DNA from: Thermogemmatispora aurantia
GTDB taxonomy: Bacteria; Chloroflexota; Ktedonobacteria; Ktedonobacterales; Ktedonobacteraceae
Direction: 5' to 3'
NCBI RefSeq assembly: GCF_008974285.1
Contig: NZ_BKZV01000001.1
Location: 1,334,214-1,398,213, forward strand
DNA length: 64,000 bases
A model generated the notes under the pieces. The model saw only the letters and a list, made by a program, of their open reading frames with translations, was not told where the DNA came from and ran no database searches. A program made the translations under genes and the position numbers. Shown piece after piece: positions 45,833-54,608 of the stretch. Position 1 is the first letter of the stretch. Each line of letters opens with the position of its first letter.

Positions 45833-48049
45833 ATGAGCACCATCCCGCGCCGCATTGGCAGATATGGATTACAGCAGCAACTGGGCAGTGGCAGCCTGGG
45901 CGAGGTCTGGATGGCCTACGACCTTGAGCGCAACCAGGTGGTAGCGCTCAAGCTGTTCCACAGCGATTTGCAGGCCGACCCCAACTTCCTGGCACGCTTC
46001 CACCAAGCTGGCCAGATGCTGAGCGCCCTGCATCACCCCAATATTGTGTCGTTGCTCGGCTTTGAGGTGCTCCGCGTACCGGAGACCAACAGCACGATGG
46101 CTTGTATGGCGATGGAGTACGTGGAGGGGGAGACGCTGGCCCATTATATTCAGCATACGCTGCGCAAGGGCCTTTTTCCTCCTATTTCCGCCCTCGTCTA
46201 TCTTTTTAAGGCCCTTGGAGCTGCCCTGGACTACGCTCACCAGCAGGGTATTATTCATGGCGGTTTGAAGCCTTCCAATATCCTGCTGGACCAGCGCCAT
46301 GCTTTGCACAGCAAGATTGGCGAGCCGCGCATCGCTGATTTTGGCCTGGCCACGCTTTTCAAAGGGACGAGCAGCTTGCAGAGTGCCCTCTATATCTCAC
46401 CTGAGCAAGCCCGTGGCCAGCCCCCTACTGAGCGGAGCGATATTTACTCGCTCGGCGTCATTCTGTATGAGCTGTGTACCGGAGTCCAGCCTTTCCGCAG
46501 TGAGAGCGCTGTCGCGCTGATGATGCAGCATATTAACGTGCTGCCGACCCCTCCGATCTTGATTAATTCGAGCATCCCACCAGGCCTTTCAGAGGTGATT
46601 CTCCGCGCAATCGCTAAGGACCCGGCGACACGCTTCCGCAGCGCTTCTGCCCTGGCCGACGCGGTAGCAGAAGCCTGTGCGGCGCTACCTACGGGCCAGC
46701 TTTCGCTGGGTGACGAGTTCCTCCGCGATGGCCACGGTTCCGCAGAGGAGTCCAGCGCTCTCTCCGGCCCGCTGCCCGCTGCCACCGCTCAGACGACACG
46801 ACGCATCCCGGTGGTCACCCCGGAGAGCGGAGCGGCGCCAAGTACGCCTTTGCCGGCTCCCGTTTCCGCTCGTGTTCCCCAGCCTCTCCCGCCCGCTCCC
46901 CCTGCGCCTGCTCTGCCTCCAGCGACTACAGCAGTGCTGCCTGCCGTTCCTGCCCGAGGACGTGGAAAGGAGTTTCCTCTCAGCTACGCTATCATCAGCG
47001 GGGTCGTTCTCTGTATCATCATTCTGGGTGCCAGTTTCGCCAGCCTCTGGCCCCACCAAAGTCAGCCGACTAGTCAGCCGGCGACGCCCAGCATTCCCGG
47101 CTACGTCTTTTTCCAGGATGACGCTCTGGGTCACGCCGATGTGCTCCGTATCGAGATCTCCGACTTGCCTGCTCCGGCAGCGAACCAGGCCTATTATGCC
47201 TGGATGCAGGTCAGCGGCTCTCGCATTATCCCCCTCGGGAAGTTACTGATCTCCAACGGCAAGGCAAGCCTCGTCTATCCGGGCGATGTCCAGCATACAA
47301 ATCTGCTCTCAGTCGCTACCGGTTTCTTCGTGACCCTGGAAGATGGCCAGCAGCAGCCGCAAGCTCCTGCAGGACCCAAGGTCTATGCTGGTAATCTGAA
47401 TGGGGCCGCGCTTCCCTACCTGCAGCATTTGCTCTACCTCGCCCCGGGCCTGCCCGAGAAGGTTGGTATCGCTGTGGAGATGTTCGAGACAATTAAGTCC
47501 ATCAATGATAAGGCCAGCAGTATCGTCGATGATTTGCAAGGTCCCCACGACTACGGTCTGGCCTGGCGCCAGGCGAACCGCATTATTACCATGATCGACA
47601 GTACCAACTACGCTCACAGCAGCGGCGACCTTCCCGCGAATCAGCCTGCGCTCCTACAGATCCCGATCGGCCTCATTTCTTCGCCATCTACTCCAGGGTA
47701 TCTGGACATGATGGCCAGCGAGATCAGCCACTTGCAAGAGGTCGCTGGTCAGAATAGCACAATGCTGCAGCATATCCAGCATATTAATAATGCCCTGAGC
47801 GATCTACGACAGTGGGTGGCCAATATGCGCACCTACAGTGCTAAACTGGCTCAGACTCCTTTGGATCAGATGGGAAGTCAGAACGCACTCGATCTGGCAC
47901 TGCAGTTGAAGAAGGCTGCAGCAGACTCCTATACCGGACGCGTGATTCCACCCAACGACCAGCCCACGATGGACCAGGGTTCGGCAGGGATGTATCAAGC
48001 CTATGTCGAGTGTCAGTATCTGGCCGCGGTACCCCTGCAAAAAGTCTGA
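45833..48049 (+). CDS. Transmembrane Hanks-type kinase-like protein lacking the catalytic Asp (probable pseudokinase)
   Basis: 738 residues. Kinase-like domain (about 8-270): LGSGSLGEVWMAYD, VALKLF (Lys), IADFGLATLF and SPEQARGQPPTERSDIYSLGVILYELCTG. The catalytic loop reads HGGLKPSN: His142-Gly143-Gly144-Leu-Lys instead of HRDLKP, so the catalytic base Asp is Gly (codon GGT). Then a Pro/Ala-rich linker, one membrane helix (about 386-405) and an extracellular region of about 330 residues, whose first part (about 420-520, DALGHADVLRIEISDLPAP ... YYAWMQVSG) recalls anti-sigma-K/RskA-type extracellular domains. Probably a scaffold or sensor rather than an active kinase. Lies between the Bax1 and XPB genes. 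Confidence 0.82.
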   Translation: MSTIPRRIGRYGLQQQLGSGSLGEVWMAYDLERNQVVALKLFHSDLQADPNFLARFHQAGQMLSALHHPNIVSLLGFEVLRVPETNSTMACMAMEYVEGETLAHYIQHTLRKGLFPPISALVYLFKALGAALDYAHQQGIIHGGLKPSNILLDQRHALHSKIGEPRIADFGLATLFKGTSSLQSALYISPEQARGQPPTERSDIYSLGVILYELCTGVQPFRSESAVALMMQHINVLPTPPILINSSIPPGLSEVILRAIAKDPATRFRSASALADAVAEACAALPTGQLSLGDEFLRDGHGSAEESSALSGPLPAATAQTTRRIPVVTPESGAAPSTPLPAPVSARVPQPLPPAPPAPALPPATTAVLPAVPARGRGKEFPLSYAIISGVVLCIIILGASFASLWPHQSQPTSQPATPSIPGYVFFQDDALGHADVLRIEISDLPAPAANQAYYAWMQVSGSRIIPLGKLLISNGKASLVYPGDVQHTNLLSVATGFFVTLEDGQQQPQAPAGPKVYAGNLNGAALPYLQHLLYLAPGLPEKVGIAVEMFETIKSINDKASSIVDDLQGPHDYGLAWRQANRIITMIDSTNYAHSSGDLPANQPALLQIPIGLISSPSTPGYLDMMASEISHLQEVAGQNSTMLQHIQHINNALSDLRQWVANMRTYSAKLAQTPLDQMGSQNALDLALQLKKAAADSYTGRVIPPNDQPTMDQGSAGMYQAYVECQYLAAVPLQKV

Positions 48050-48203
48050 GCCGCAATGAGCGGAAGCTAGAACAGCAGGTTGCTTCGTCCAGGTTCGAGA
48101 CAAGCCGTTCTCTGCAGGCAGGAAGCCCCTCCCTCTCACGTCCACCTTAGCTTAGTTAGTAAGGAAGAGAGGCCCAGAGGCATAAAAGCCTGGCTTGTGG
48201 CAC

Positions 48204-49619
48204 TCAAGATGACTGGCGCCGCCGACGAGCGATCTCCTCTTCGGTCGTGCCGCTGGTGACTAGCTCGTAGAGGGTGGCTTGTCCCTCTTTGGGTCGCAGA
48301 ACCCGTCCCAGACGCTGAATATATTCGCGTCTGGTGCTGTTCCCGCTGACAATGATAGCCACGCGACAGTCGGGAAGGTCAACTCCCTCGTTCAGGACAC
48401 GTCCAGTAACGAGCTTGCTGTACTGCCCTCGGCGGAAGCGCTCTAGAATAAGCTGACGCTCCTCTGCAGCAGTCTTGTAGGTGACGCTTGGCAGACAGAA
48501 GCGCCGGCTGATCTCTTCAACAACCTGGTTATATTCGGAGAAGAGGATAACCTGGTCACAGGCGTGGCGTTTAAGCAATTGCTCGATCTGCTCATATTTG
48601 GCAGCTGCGTTGAGAGCAATGCGACGCGCTTCTCTCCAGGCACGCATGGCTGCTCGGGCTTCTTTGTCACGCGCACTGAGAAAGATCAGCTTCTGCTGGA
48701 AATCTTCTGGCGAGCGAATAGCGATCCGGCGACGACGGAGGAAGGAACGATAGAGGGCCCGCTGCTCGGCATAGTGCTGCTGGTCTTCGGGAGGAAGCGT
48801 GACCTCAATACGGATTTCCCGATACTGGGCCAGATAGCGATCTTCGGTTAGCTCCTCTGGGCCGCGCCGGTAGACCTCGGGACCAATGAGTTCTTCCAGC
48901 TCCAGATGAGCCATATCGCTGCGCTCAGGAGTGGCGCTGAGGCCAAGACGGTAGGGTGTAAAAGCACTGAGCGCAATCTGACGATAGGTTGGAGCCGGGA
49001 GATGGTGACATTCGTCAAAGATGAGCAAGCCAAAGCGTCGCAGCTCTAGCGGATAGAGAGCTGCAGAATCATAGGTGATGATGGTGATCGGCTGCAGGTT
49101 CTTGTCGCCACCCCCAAAGAGGCCGATCTGCTCTGGCGCCAGTTGCAGCATGGAGGCCAGGGCCAGTCGCCACTGCTGCAGCAGGTCAATGGTGGGAACC
49201 ACCACCACTGTCCAGAGCTGCAGGGAGTGGATAGCCAGGGCCGCCACCACCGTCTTGCCCGCTCCAGTCGGCAGGACGATGACCCCCGCTCCTTCCGCAG
49301 CCAGCCAGCGCTCCAGAGCCTCCTGCTGGTACGGACGTGCTTCCACAGCGGGCACTGGAACGAAGGGCAGGGCCGGGCGCTCGTCAAAGGCCACCTGAAA
49401 AGGGGTTCCCTGCTGACTCAAGGCCTGTTTGACGGCGGCGAGATGGATGGGCAGCGTGCGCAAGAAGCCATGACGACGATCGCGCCCAAGTTGGACCGCC
49501 ACCCGCTTCGGCAGGTGCGGCCCAAAGAGGCGCCGCAGCAGCTCCTCCGTCGGCAAGGCGCCCCACTCAGCAGGCGGCAATAACACAAGATCACGTCCGC
49601 GTAGATCGATCACAATCAT
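48204..49619 (-). CDS. XPB/Rad25-type DNA helicase
   Basis: 471 residues from ATG 49619 (GAGGAG upstream; the frame extends 5 codons with GTG). Superfamily 2 helicase: Q-type ARPYQQEALERWL, P-loop LPTGAGKT, DECHH (DEAD variant), SATPERSD, and C-terminal lobe VILFSEYN ... TGRVLNEGVDLPDCRVAIIVSGNSTRREYIQRLGRVLRP. The DECHH box and order match archaeal/bacterial XPB. It opens DNA around lesions and works with the Bax1 nuclease. The N-terminal 80 residues are the family's damage-recognition part, poorly conserved. The Bax1 gene lies beyond the kinase-like gene. Confidence 0.92.
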   Translation of the reverse strand: MIVIDLRGRDLVLLPPAEWGALPTEELLRRLFGPHLPKRVAVQLGRDRRHGFLRTLPIHLAAVKQALSQQGTPFQVAFDERPALPFVPVPAVEARPYQQEALERWLAAEGAGVIVLPTGAGKTVVAALAIHSLQLWTVVVVPTIDLLQQWRLALASMLQLAPEQIGLFGGGDKNLQPITIITYDSAALYPLELRRFGLLIFDECHHLPAPTYRQIALSAFTPYRLGLSATPERSDMAHLELEELIGPEVYRRGPEELTEDRYLAQYREIRIEVTLPPEDQQHYAEQRALYRSFLRRRRIAIRSPEDFQQKLIFLSARDKEARAAMRAWREARRIALNAAAKYEQIEQLLKRHACDQVILFSEYNQVVEEISRRFCLPSVTYKTAAEERQLILERFRRGQYSKLVTGRVLNEGVDLPDCRVAIIVSGNSTRREYIQRLGRVLRPKEGQATLYELVTSGTTEEEIARRRRQSS

Positions 49620-49728
49620 GCCTGCTCTCCTCACTCATCCCCCGCGGCTTTGTCCAACCTGACGCCTCACCTCCCCCGGCTGCAGCTTCCCGATCGCTTG
49701 ACCGGAGCAGAGCGGGATGGGATGGCGT

Positions 49729-50691
49729 TCAGCGAGGCAGGCCAAGGCGCTCTTCCAGCTCACGTGCGACACTATAGGGATCACGTGCTCGCTCGCTGAT
49801 CTCGCTCAGCAGGCGCTGCCATTCGCCGGGACTGACCTCCTCTTCAAGGTGCTGAAGCACCTTTTGTACGATCAGCGCTTCGATTTCACTACGGATCTGA
49901 CGCTGAGCTCGCTGCTGGAGCAGGCCGCTGTCTTCCAGAAAGCGACGATGACGCTCCAGAGCCTCCACAAGCTGATCAATTCCCTCGCCTTTGAGGGCAC
50001 TGGTCAGGACGATCGGAATGCGCCAGGCCGCTGTACGTCGGTCGGGGGCCAGACTCAAGAGCATAGCCAGCTCGGCAGCAGTCTGGTTGGCTCCCGGCTT
50101 ATCTTTCTTGCTGACAACAAAGAGGTCTGCGATCTCCAGAATACCAGCCTTGAGGGCCTGAACCTCATCGCCGAGGCCGGGAGCACAAACCACCATTACG
50201 CTATGCGCGGCGCGCATGATCTCGACCTCGGCCTGCCCGGTGCCGACGGTCTCAATGAGAATCGGGTCGTAACCGGCAGCATCCATAGCACGCACAACAT
50301 CGCGCGTAGCGGCGGAGAGGCCACCCAGGCTTCCGCGGCTGGCCATGCTCCGAATGAAGACACCCGGATCACCAGCCAGCTCCATCATGCGAATACGGTC
50401 GCCAAGCAACGCCCCGCCCGAGAAAGGACTGGTGGGATCAACGGCGATCACCGCTACACGTCGCTGACGCTGGCGAAATTCACGCGTGAGCTGGGTCACC
50501 AGAGTGCTCTTGCCTACGCCTGGAGATCCTGTGATGCCAATGATGTGAGCGCGCCCAGCGTGTCGATGCAACTCAGCCAGGCAATCGCGGATACCAGGTA
50601 CCCCATTTTCGATAAGGGTCACCATACGAGCCAGCGCGCGCCGGTCGCCGCTCAGAAGACGCTCGATCAGATTCTGATTCTGGTTTTGCAA
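49729..50691 (-). CDS. meaB: Methylmalonyl-CoA mutase-associated GTPase MeaB
   Basis: G3E P-loop GTPase of 320 residues that loads and protects the cobalamin cofactor of acyl-CoA mutases. GITGSPGVGKSTLVTQLT (Walker A), AVDPTSPFSGGALLGDRIRMMELA, IETVGTGQAEVEIM and VSKKDKPGA are all present. TTG start 50691 with AGGTG upstream, 7 bases after the B12-domain stop. Its mutase partner's large subunit is outside the window. Confidence 0.93.
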   Translation of the reverse strand: MQNQNQNLIERLLSGDRRALARMVTLIENGVPGIRDCLAELHRHAGRAHIIGITGSPGVGKSTLVTQLTREFRQRQRRVAVIAVDPTSPFSGGALLGDRIRMMELAGDPGVFIRSMASRGSLGGLSAATRDVVRAMDAAGYDPILIETVGTGQAEVEIMRAAHSVMVVCAPGLGDEVQALKAGILEIADLFVVSKKDKPGANQTAAELAMLLSLAPDRRTAAWRIPIVLTSALKGEGIDQLVEALERHRRFLEDSGLLQQRAQRQIRSEIEALIVQKVLQHLEEEVSPGEWQRLLSEISERARDPYSVARELEERLGLPR

Positions 50692-50698
50692 GCCGCAC

Positions 50699-51121
50699 CT
50701 ACACCTCTACCTGGAGACGCTCAGGGTGAATATTCTCACGCACGAACTGAATGATCTGCTCAACGGGAGTTCCCGGGCCAAAGCAACCTTTAATGCCCAT
50801 CGCTTTGATAGCGGGAATGTCCTCATCGGGCAAGATACCCCCAGCGGCTACGAGGACATCGGTGACACCGTTCTGCTTCAGCAGCTCCATAATGCGAGGG
50901 AAGAGAGCCATGTGCGCGCCGGAGAGGATGCTCAGGAGGATGGCATCAACATCTTCCTGAATGGCGGCTTCCACAATCATCTCTGGTGTTTGACGAATGC
51001 CCGTATAGATAACCTCCATGCCTGCATCACGCAGGGCACGGGCGATGACTTTCGCGCCACGGTCATGCCCATCCAGTCCTGGTTTGGCAACCAACACGCG
51101 AATGGGACGAGTTGCAGCCAT
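50699..51121 (-). CDS. Cobalamin-binding small subunit/domain of acyl-CoA mutase
   Basis: 140 residues from ATG 51121 (AAAGGAG upstream). B12-binding Rossmann domain with [36 protein letters not shown], where DGHDRG is the DxHxxG cobalamin motif; [20 protein letters not shown] and [15 protein letters not shown] follow. This is the stand-alone C-terminal mutase subunit as in split methylmalonyl-, ethylmalonyl- or isobutyryl-CoA mutases. Substrate not determinable without the large subunit. Operon with meaB. Confidence 0.9.
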   Translation of the reverse strand: MAATRPIRVLVAKPGLDGHDRGAKVIARALRDAGMEVIYTGIRQTPEMIVEAAIQEDVDAILLSILSGAHMALFPRIMELLKQNGVTDVLVAAGGILPDEDIPAIKAMGIKGCFGPGTPVEQIIQFVRENIHPERLQVEV

Positions 51122-51596
51122 AAGGTGACTCCTTTGTCCAACCTCGCTGAAACCTGCGCCTGACATGGCCAGGCTGAACGTCAGGCCAGCTCCTTAGCCA
51201 GCCAGTTTCTCTATGCGTCGCGCCAGCCTGCCGCTCCGCTCGGCTCTGCTCCGCGCAAGGCAGCCTCCCCCTCCGCCTCTCATTTACACTGCTGGGCTGC
51301 TAAGCAAAGACCAGAGGCAGCAGACCAGGTTGCCCGCGCTCAGTTTGCAGCAGCGTAGCCCGAGGAAGAAGCCCCCGCACCGCCGCAGAGGCCGCCCAGG
51401 AGCAGGCTCCAGGTAGGCTATTCACGCATCTCCAACTGAGCACTACCATTCTACATCGACCAATCAGTTCCTGCAAGCCGCCGCTTCGCCTCCGCCCACC
51501 AGACTGAGAGAAGGAAAGAGGAAGGCAGTCAGACAGCCGGCCAACTATGCGAGCCAGGGATAAGCGCGAGTCACAAGGGCAAGAGCAAGGTTCGCC
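51122..51596. other. Gene-free region between rnc and the B12-subunit gene
   Basis: A 475-base co-directional spacer that must hold the promoter of the mutase operon and the end of rnc. I see no convincing gene, promoter or RNA family. Confidence 0.3.
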
Positions 51597-52319
51597 TCAG
51601 GATGAGATCTCGGGAGACCCTTCCGGCTGGAGTGAGCGGAGAGCGTCGAGGGCAGCCAGGCGCCCTGCTTCCTTAATGCTGGAAGCCGTGCCAACGCCGA
51701 GCAGCAGGTCATGTTCGAAGACCCCAACGGTGAAGGTGCGGTCACTGCGGCTGCCACCTTCCTCCAGGACACGATAGCGGGGAAGGCAACCGGAGCGATG
51801 AAGTAGGATGTTCTGCAGGCGCCCTTTGGGATTGCTATTGAAGAGTTGCCTGTGCACCTCGTTGACAACCGGAAAAATCCACCGTGCCACGAACTCACGG
51901 GCGACTTCTGGCCCCTGATCAATGTGAATGGCTCCGACCAGAGCCTCTAGAACATCGGTGCAGAGAGAATCTCGCGAGCGCTCATTGAAGGTGCGCAAAC
52001 TGGCGGTATCCACACGTACGAAATCAAAGAGGCCAAGCTGGCGCCCGATGCGCGAGAGCACCCGCCGGCTGACTACCTCCGACTTGAGCGAGGTCATTTC
52101 TCCTTCGGAGGCCTCCGGGAAGTTGCGATAAATATACTCCACGACGTGAGCGCTGATGATCGCATCACCGAGAAATTCTAACGTGTCGTACGAGTCACGG
52201 ATGGCCGTTTCAGGACAGCAGGAATGATGCGTCAGCGCGCGCTCCAGCAATCGTCGATCGTGAAAGGTAATCTGTAATCGGGCTTCCAGTTCTGCAAGAT
52301 CGCTGGTGCTCTCCGTCAT
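51597..52319 (-). CDS. rnc: Ribonuclease III
   Basis: Double-stranded-RNA endonuclease for rRNA and mRNA processing. 240 residues: N-terminal endonuclease domain with the LEFLGDAII motif (Glu and Asp metal ligands) and DVLEALVGAIHID (second Asp-Glu pair); C-terminal dsRBD (about 165-235) with PKGRLQNILLHRSGCLPRYRVLEEGG and GVGTASSIKEAGRLAALDAL. ATG 52319 lies right behind a -10 box, so the mRNA is predicted leaderless; no Shine-Dalgarno precedes it. Confidence 0.93.
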   Translation of the reverse strand: MTESTSDLAELEARLQITFHDRRLLERALTHHSCCPETAIRDSYDTLEFLGDAIISAHVVEYIYRNFPEASEGEMTSLKSEVVSRRVLSRIGRQLGLFDFVRVDTASLRTFNERSRDSLCTDVLEALVGAIHIDQGPEVAREFVARWIFPVVNEVHRQLFNSNPKGRLQNILLHRSGCLPRYRVLEEGGSRSDRTFTVGVFEHDLLLGVGTASSIKEAGRLAALDALRSLQPEGSPEISS

Positions 52320-52327
52320 ACAGTATT

Positions 52328-52357
52328 ATTATAGCCTACCTGAGCCGCAGGCGTCGA
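52328..52357 (-). promoter_or_regulatory. rnc promoter; predicted leaderless transcript
   Basis: TATAAT (52328-52333) with TCGACG 18 bases upstream, on the minus strand. The expected start of transcription (about 52321) is 2 bases from the ATG. Confidence 0.6.
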
Positions 52358-52592
52358 GTCTCTCTCATCAGCTCTGGGTCCCTAGGGCGCACCTGACGCC
52401 GCAGCGACGCCCCCCGTCTCTTGACACCCTGTGGTAATCGTCGGACAATGGGAACTGACCAGGGGTAGTGAAAAATCTGTTGTCTGCTTCTTACCAAGAT
52501 CTTTCCCGCTATGTCTGCGTATCCATACAGTAGATAAGTAAGAAGAGGCCAAGCAAGGCCATGATCATGCCTATGCAGCCGAGGACAGGACA

Positions 52593-54608
52593 ATGCTGAT
52601 GCACAAGGATTTACGTCGCTCGGCCCGCTGGCAGCTGACGATCGGAGCGGCACTCGTGGCTCTGGCCCTGTTCCTGCTCTTTCCCGGAACGGCAGAAGCT
52701 CATGCGGTGCTCTTACGCTCCGATCCCTCTCAGGATGCCCTCTTGCGGACCGCCCCGACAGAGGTTCGCCTCTGGTTCAGCGAGGATCTGAATCCGGCAC
52801 TGAGCAGTGCCGTTGTGGTCAATAGCCATAATCAGCGCGTCGATACAGGGAATGCTCACGTCTCGTCCAGCGACCCCACTGAGCTTGATCTCGGCTTAAA
52901 AGCGAACCTGCCTCCCGACGTGTATGTGGTCGTCTGGCGCAGTGTCTCCAACGTCGATGGGCACGTCCTTCGTGGCTCGTTCCTGTTCACAATTGTCGAG
53001 CCGAATGGCACGGTACCCCACCTGAACGCCAGCGCACCCCCGCCCGGCCAGGACCTGCTCGGCGGTGGCAATACGAGCAGCCTTTACACAGGGCAAATCG
53101 ATGCCGTTGGCCTTTTCAACCTGGTGGCAGTGACCCTGAGCGAGCTGGGGGCCATTTTCTGGGTGGGAGCCCAACTGTGGCGCTTTTTCGTCCTGGAAGC
53201 TGTCCCTAGCGGTGAGGGCAGCGGTCACGCCGATACGGAGGCCATCGTGCAGGCCATGCCTTCACGCTTCATTCACCGCTTTGCTGTCCCCACCTTGCTG
53301 GTGCTGCTGGTGGCTAATCTGGGCGTGCTTGTCGGTCAGGCCCTCTTTCTGAGCAATGGCCAGTGGAGCGGTGCCCTGGCTCCCTCCCTCTTGCTGAGTA
53401 TGGTCACCAGTAGTCGCTTTGGAACCTTCTGGCTAGGACGGGAAGCGATAATCTTGCTGGCCCTGGCAGTGGCATTCTACCAGCTCCTGGCCCGTCGGCA
53501 CCCTGCTCCTTTCGAGCGTGCCTGCGCCTGGCTGAATCTGCTCCTTGGCCTGGCCCTCTTTGGCACCATGACACTTTCCAGCCATGCCGCCGCGGTGAGT
53601 AGCAATCTCTTTCTCTTTTCAGTCCTGATTGACTGGCTACACTTACTTGGCTCGGCTTTCTGGATTGGTGGCATGTTCTATATTGTTACATGCTATCTGC
53701 CTCTGTTAGAGCAGCATGCCCCTCCACTGCGTGCGCAATCCTTAACAACAGTCCTGCCCTACTATTCTCCCTGGGCAATCGCCGGCGTGCTCTTGCTGAC
53801 CATCACCGGCCCTTTCAGCGCTTCGTTCCATTTGACCAGCCCCGCGGAGCTGATTACGACGGCCTATGGGCGTGCACTGCTGATCAAAATTGTGCTGGTG
53901 GCCGCTCTGCTCGCAACCAGCGCTTTCCATGTACTGCTTCTGCGCCCGCGTTTGAAAAAGGAGTATGGCAAATATGTCTACTGCCTTGAACACCTGGAAC
54001 AAAGCCAGACAAACCCAACAGCGCAACGGACAGAGAAGGCGTCAGTGGAGCCTGAAACGGGAATTCAGCAGGGACGTTGGGCACGTCAGCTGAAGCTGCG
54101 AGAGAAGCGCCTGACTAGGCTGACTACTCGTCTGACGACCGTGCTGCGCTGGGAGCCGCTGCTCGGCGTGGGAGTACTGATCTGCGTCGGCCTGATGAAT
54201 ATCTTCGCCGGGACTTTGGCCCCCACTACAGCCCTGAATCAAACAGCTCCCACCGCTAGCTCGACCGCTACTCCGAAACCATTGACGACCAGTGCCACCA
54301 CCAGCGACGGTCTCTTTACGGTCACGCTGACAATCTCGCCGAACCGTTTCGGCACCAATACCTTTACCGTCAAGGTTAGCAATCGCCAAACGCAGCGCCC
54401 AGTGACCCAGGCCGGCGTGACGCTGTACCTGAATATGCTCGATATGGATATGGGCACGGAGGTACTAAACCTGCAGCCAGCCGCCGACGGAAGCTTCAGT
54501 GCCCAGGGCGACTTGACCATGAGTGGCAATTGGTCGGCTCGCGTGCAAATAAGAACTCTAGACAATAAGCTTCATGAGATGCAAGTCAAGTTTTTCACTC
54601 CTTTCTAG
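52593..54608 (+). CDS. CopC-CopD fusion with C-terminal YtkA-like domain (copper handling)
   Basis: 671 residues. Signal peptide ending in AEAHAVLLRSDP, so His becomes the first mature residue, as in copper-binding CopC. CopC domain to about 140, with VSNVDGHVLRGSFLFT, the second copper His motif. CopD-like polytopic domain (about 165-460, eight helices) follows, then a cytoplasmic linker and another helix near 530. The C-terminal domain (about 560-670) is YtkA/FixH-like, with the Met-rich YLNMLDMDMG, a likely copper site. Function: copper uptake or delivery to membrane oxidases. GAGGACAGG precedes the ATG. First gene of a three-gene operon. Confidence 0.88.
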   Translation: MLMHKDLRRSARWQLTIGAALVALALFLLFPGTAEAHAVLLRSDPSQDALLRTAPTEVRLWFSEDLNPALSSAVVVNSHNQRVDTGNAHVSSSDPTELDLGLKANLPPDVYVVVWRSVSNVDGHVLRGSFLFTIVEPNGTVPHLNASAPPPGQDLLGGGNTSSLYTGQIDAVGLFNLVAVTLSELGAIFWVGAQLWRFFVLEAVPSGEGSGHADTEAIVQAMPSRFIHRFAVPTLLVLLVANLGVLVGQALFLSNGQWSGALAPSLLLSMVTSSRFGTFWLGREAIILLALAVAFYQLLARRHPAPFERACAWLNLLLGLALFGTMTLSSHAAAVSSNLFLFSVLIDWLHLLGSAFWIGGMFYIVTCYLPLLEQHAPPLRAQSLTTVLPYYSPWAIAGVLLLTITGPFSASFHLTSPAELITTAYGRALLIKIVLVAALLATSAFHVLLLRPRLKKEYGKYVYCLEHLEQSQTNPTAQRTEKASVEPETGIQQGRWARQLKLREKRLTRLTTRLTTVLRWEPLLGVGVLICVGLMNIFAGTLAPTTALNQTAPTASSTATPKPLTTSATTSDGLFTVTLTISPNRFGTNTFTVKVSNRQTQRPVTQAGVTLYLNMLDMDMGTEVLNLQPAADGSFSAQGDLTMSGNWSARVQIRTLDNKLHEMQVKFFTPF

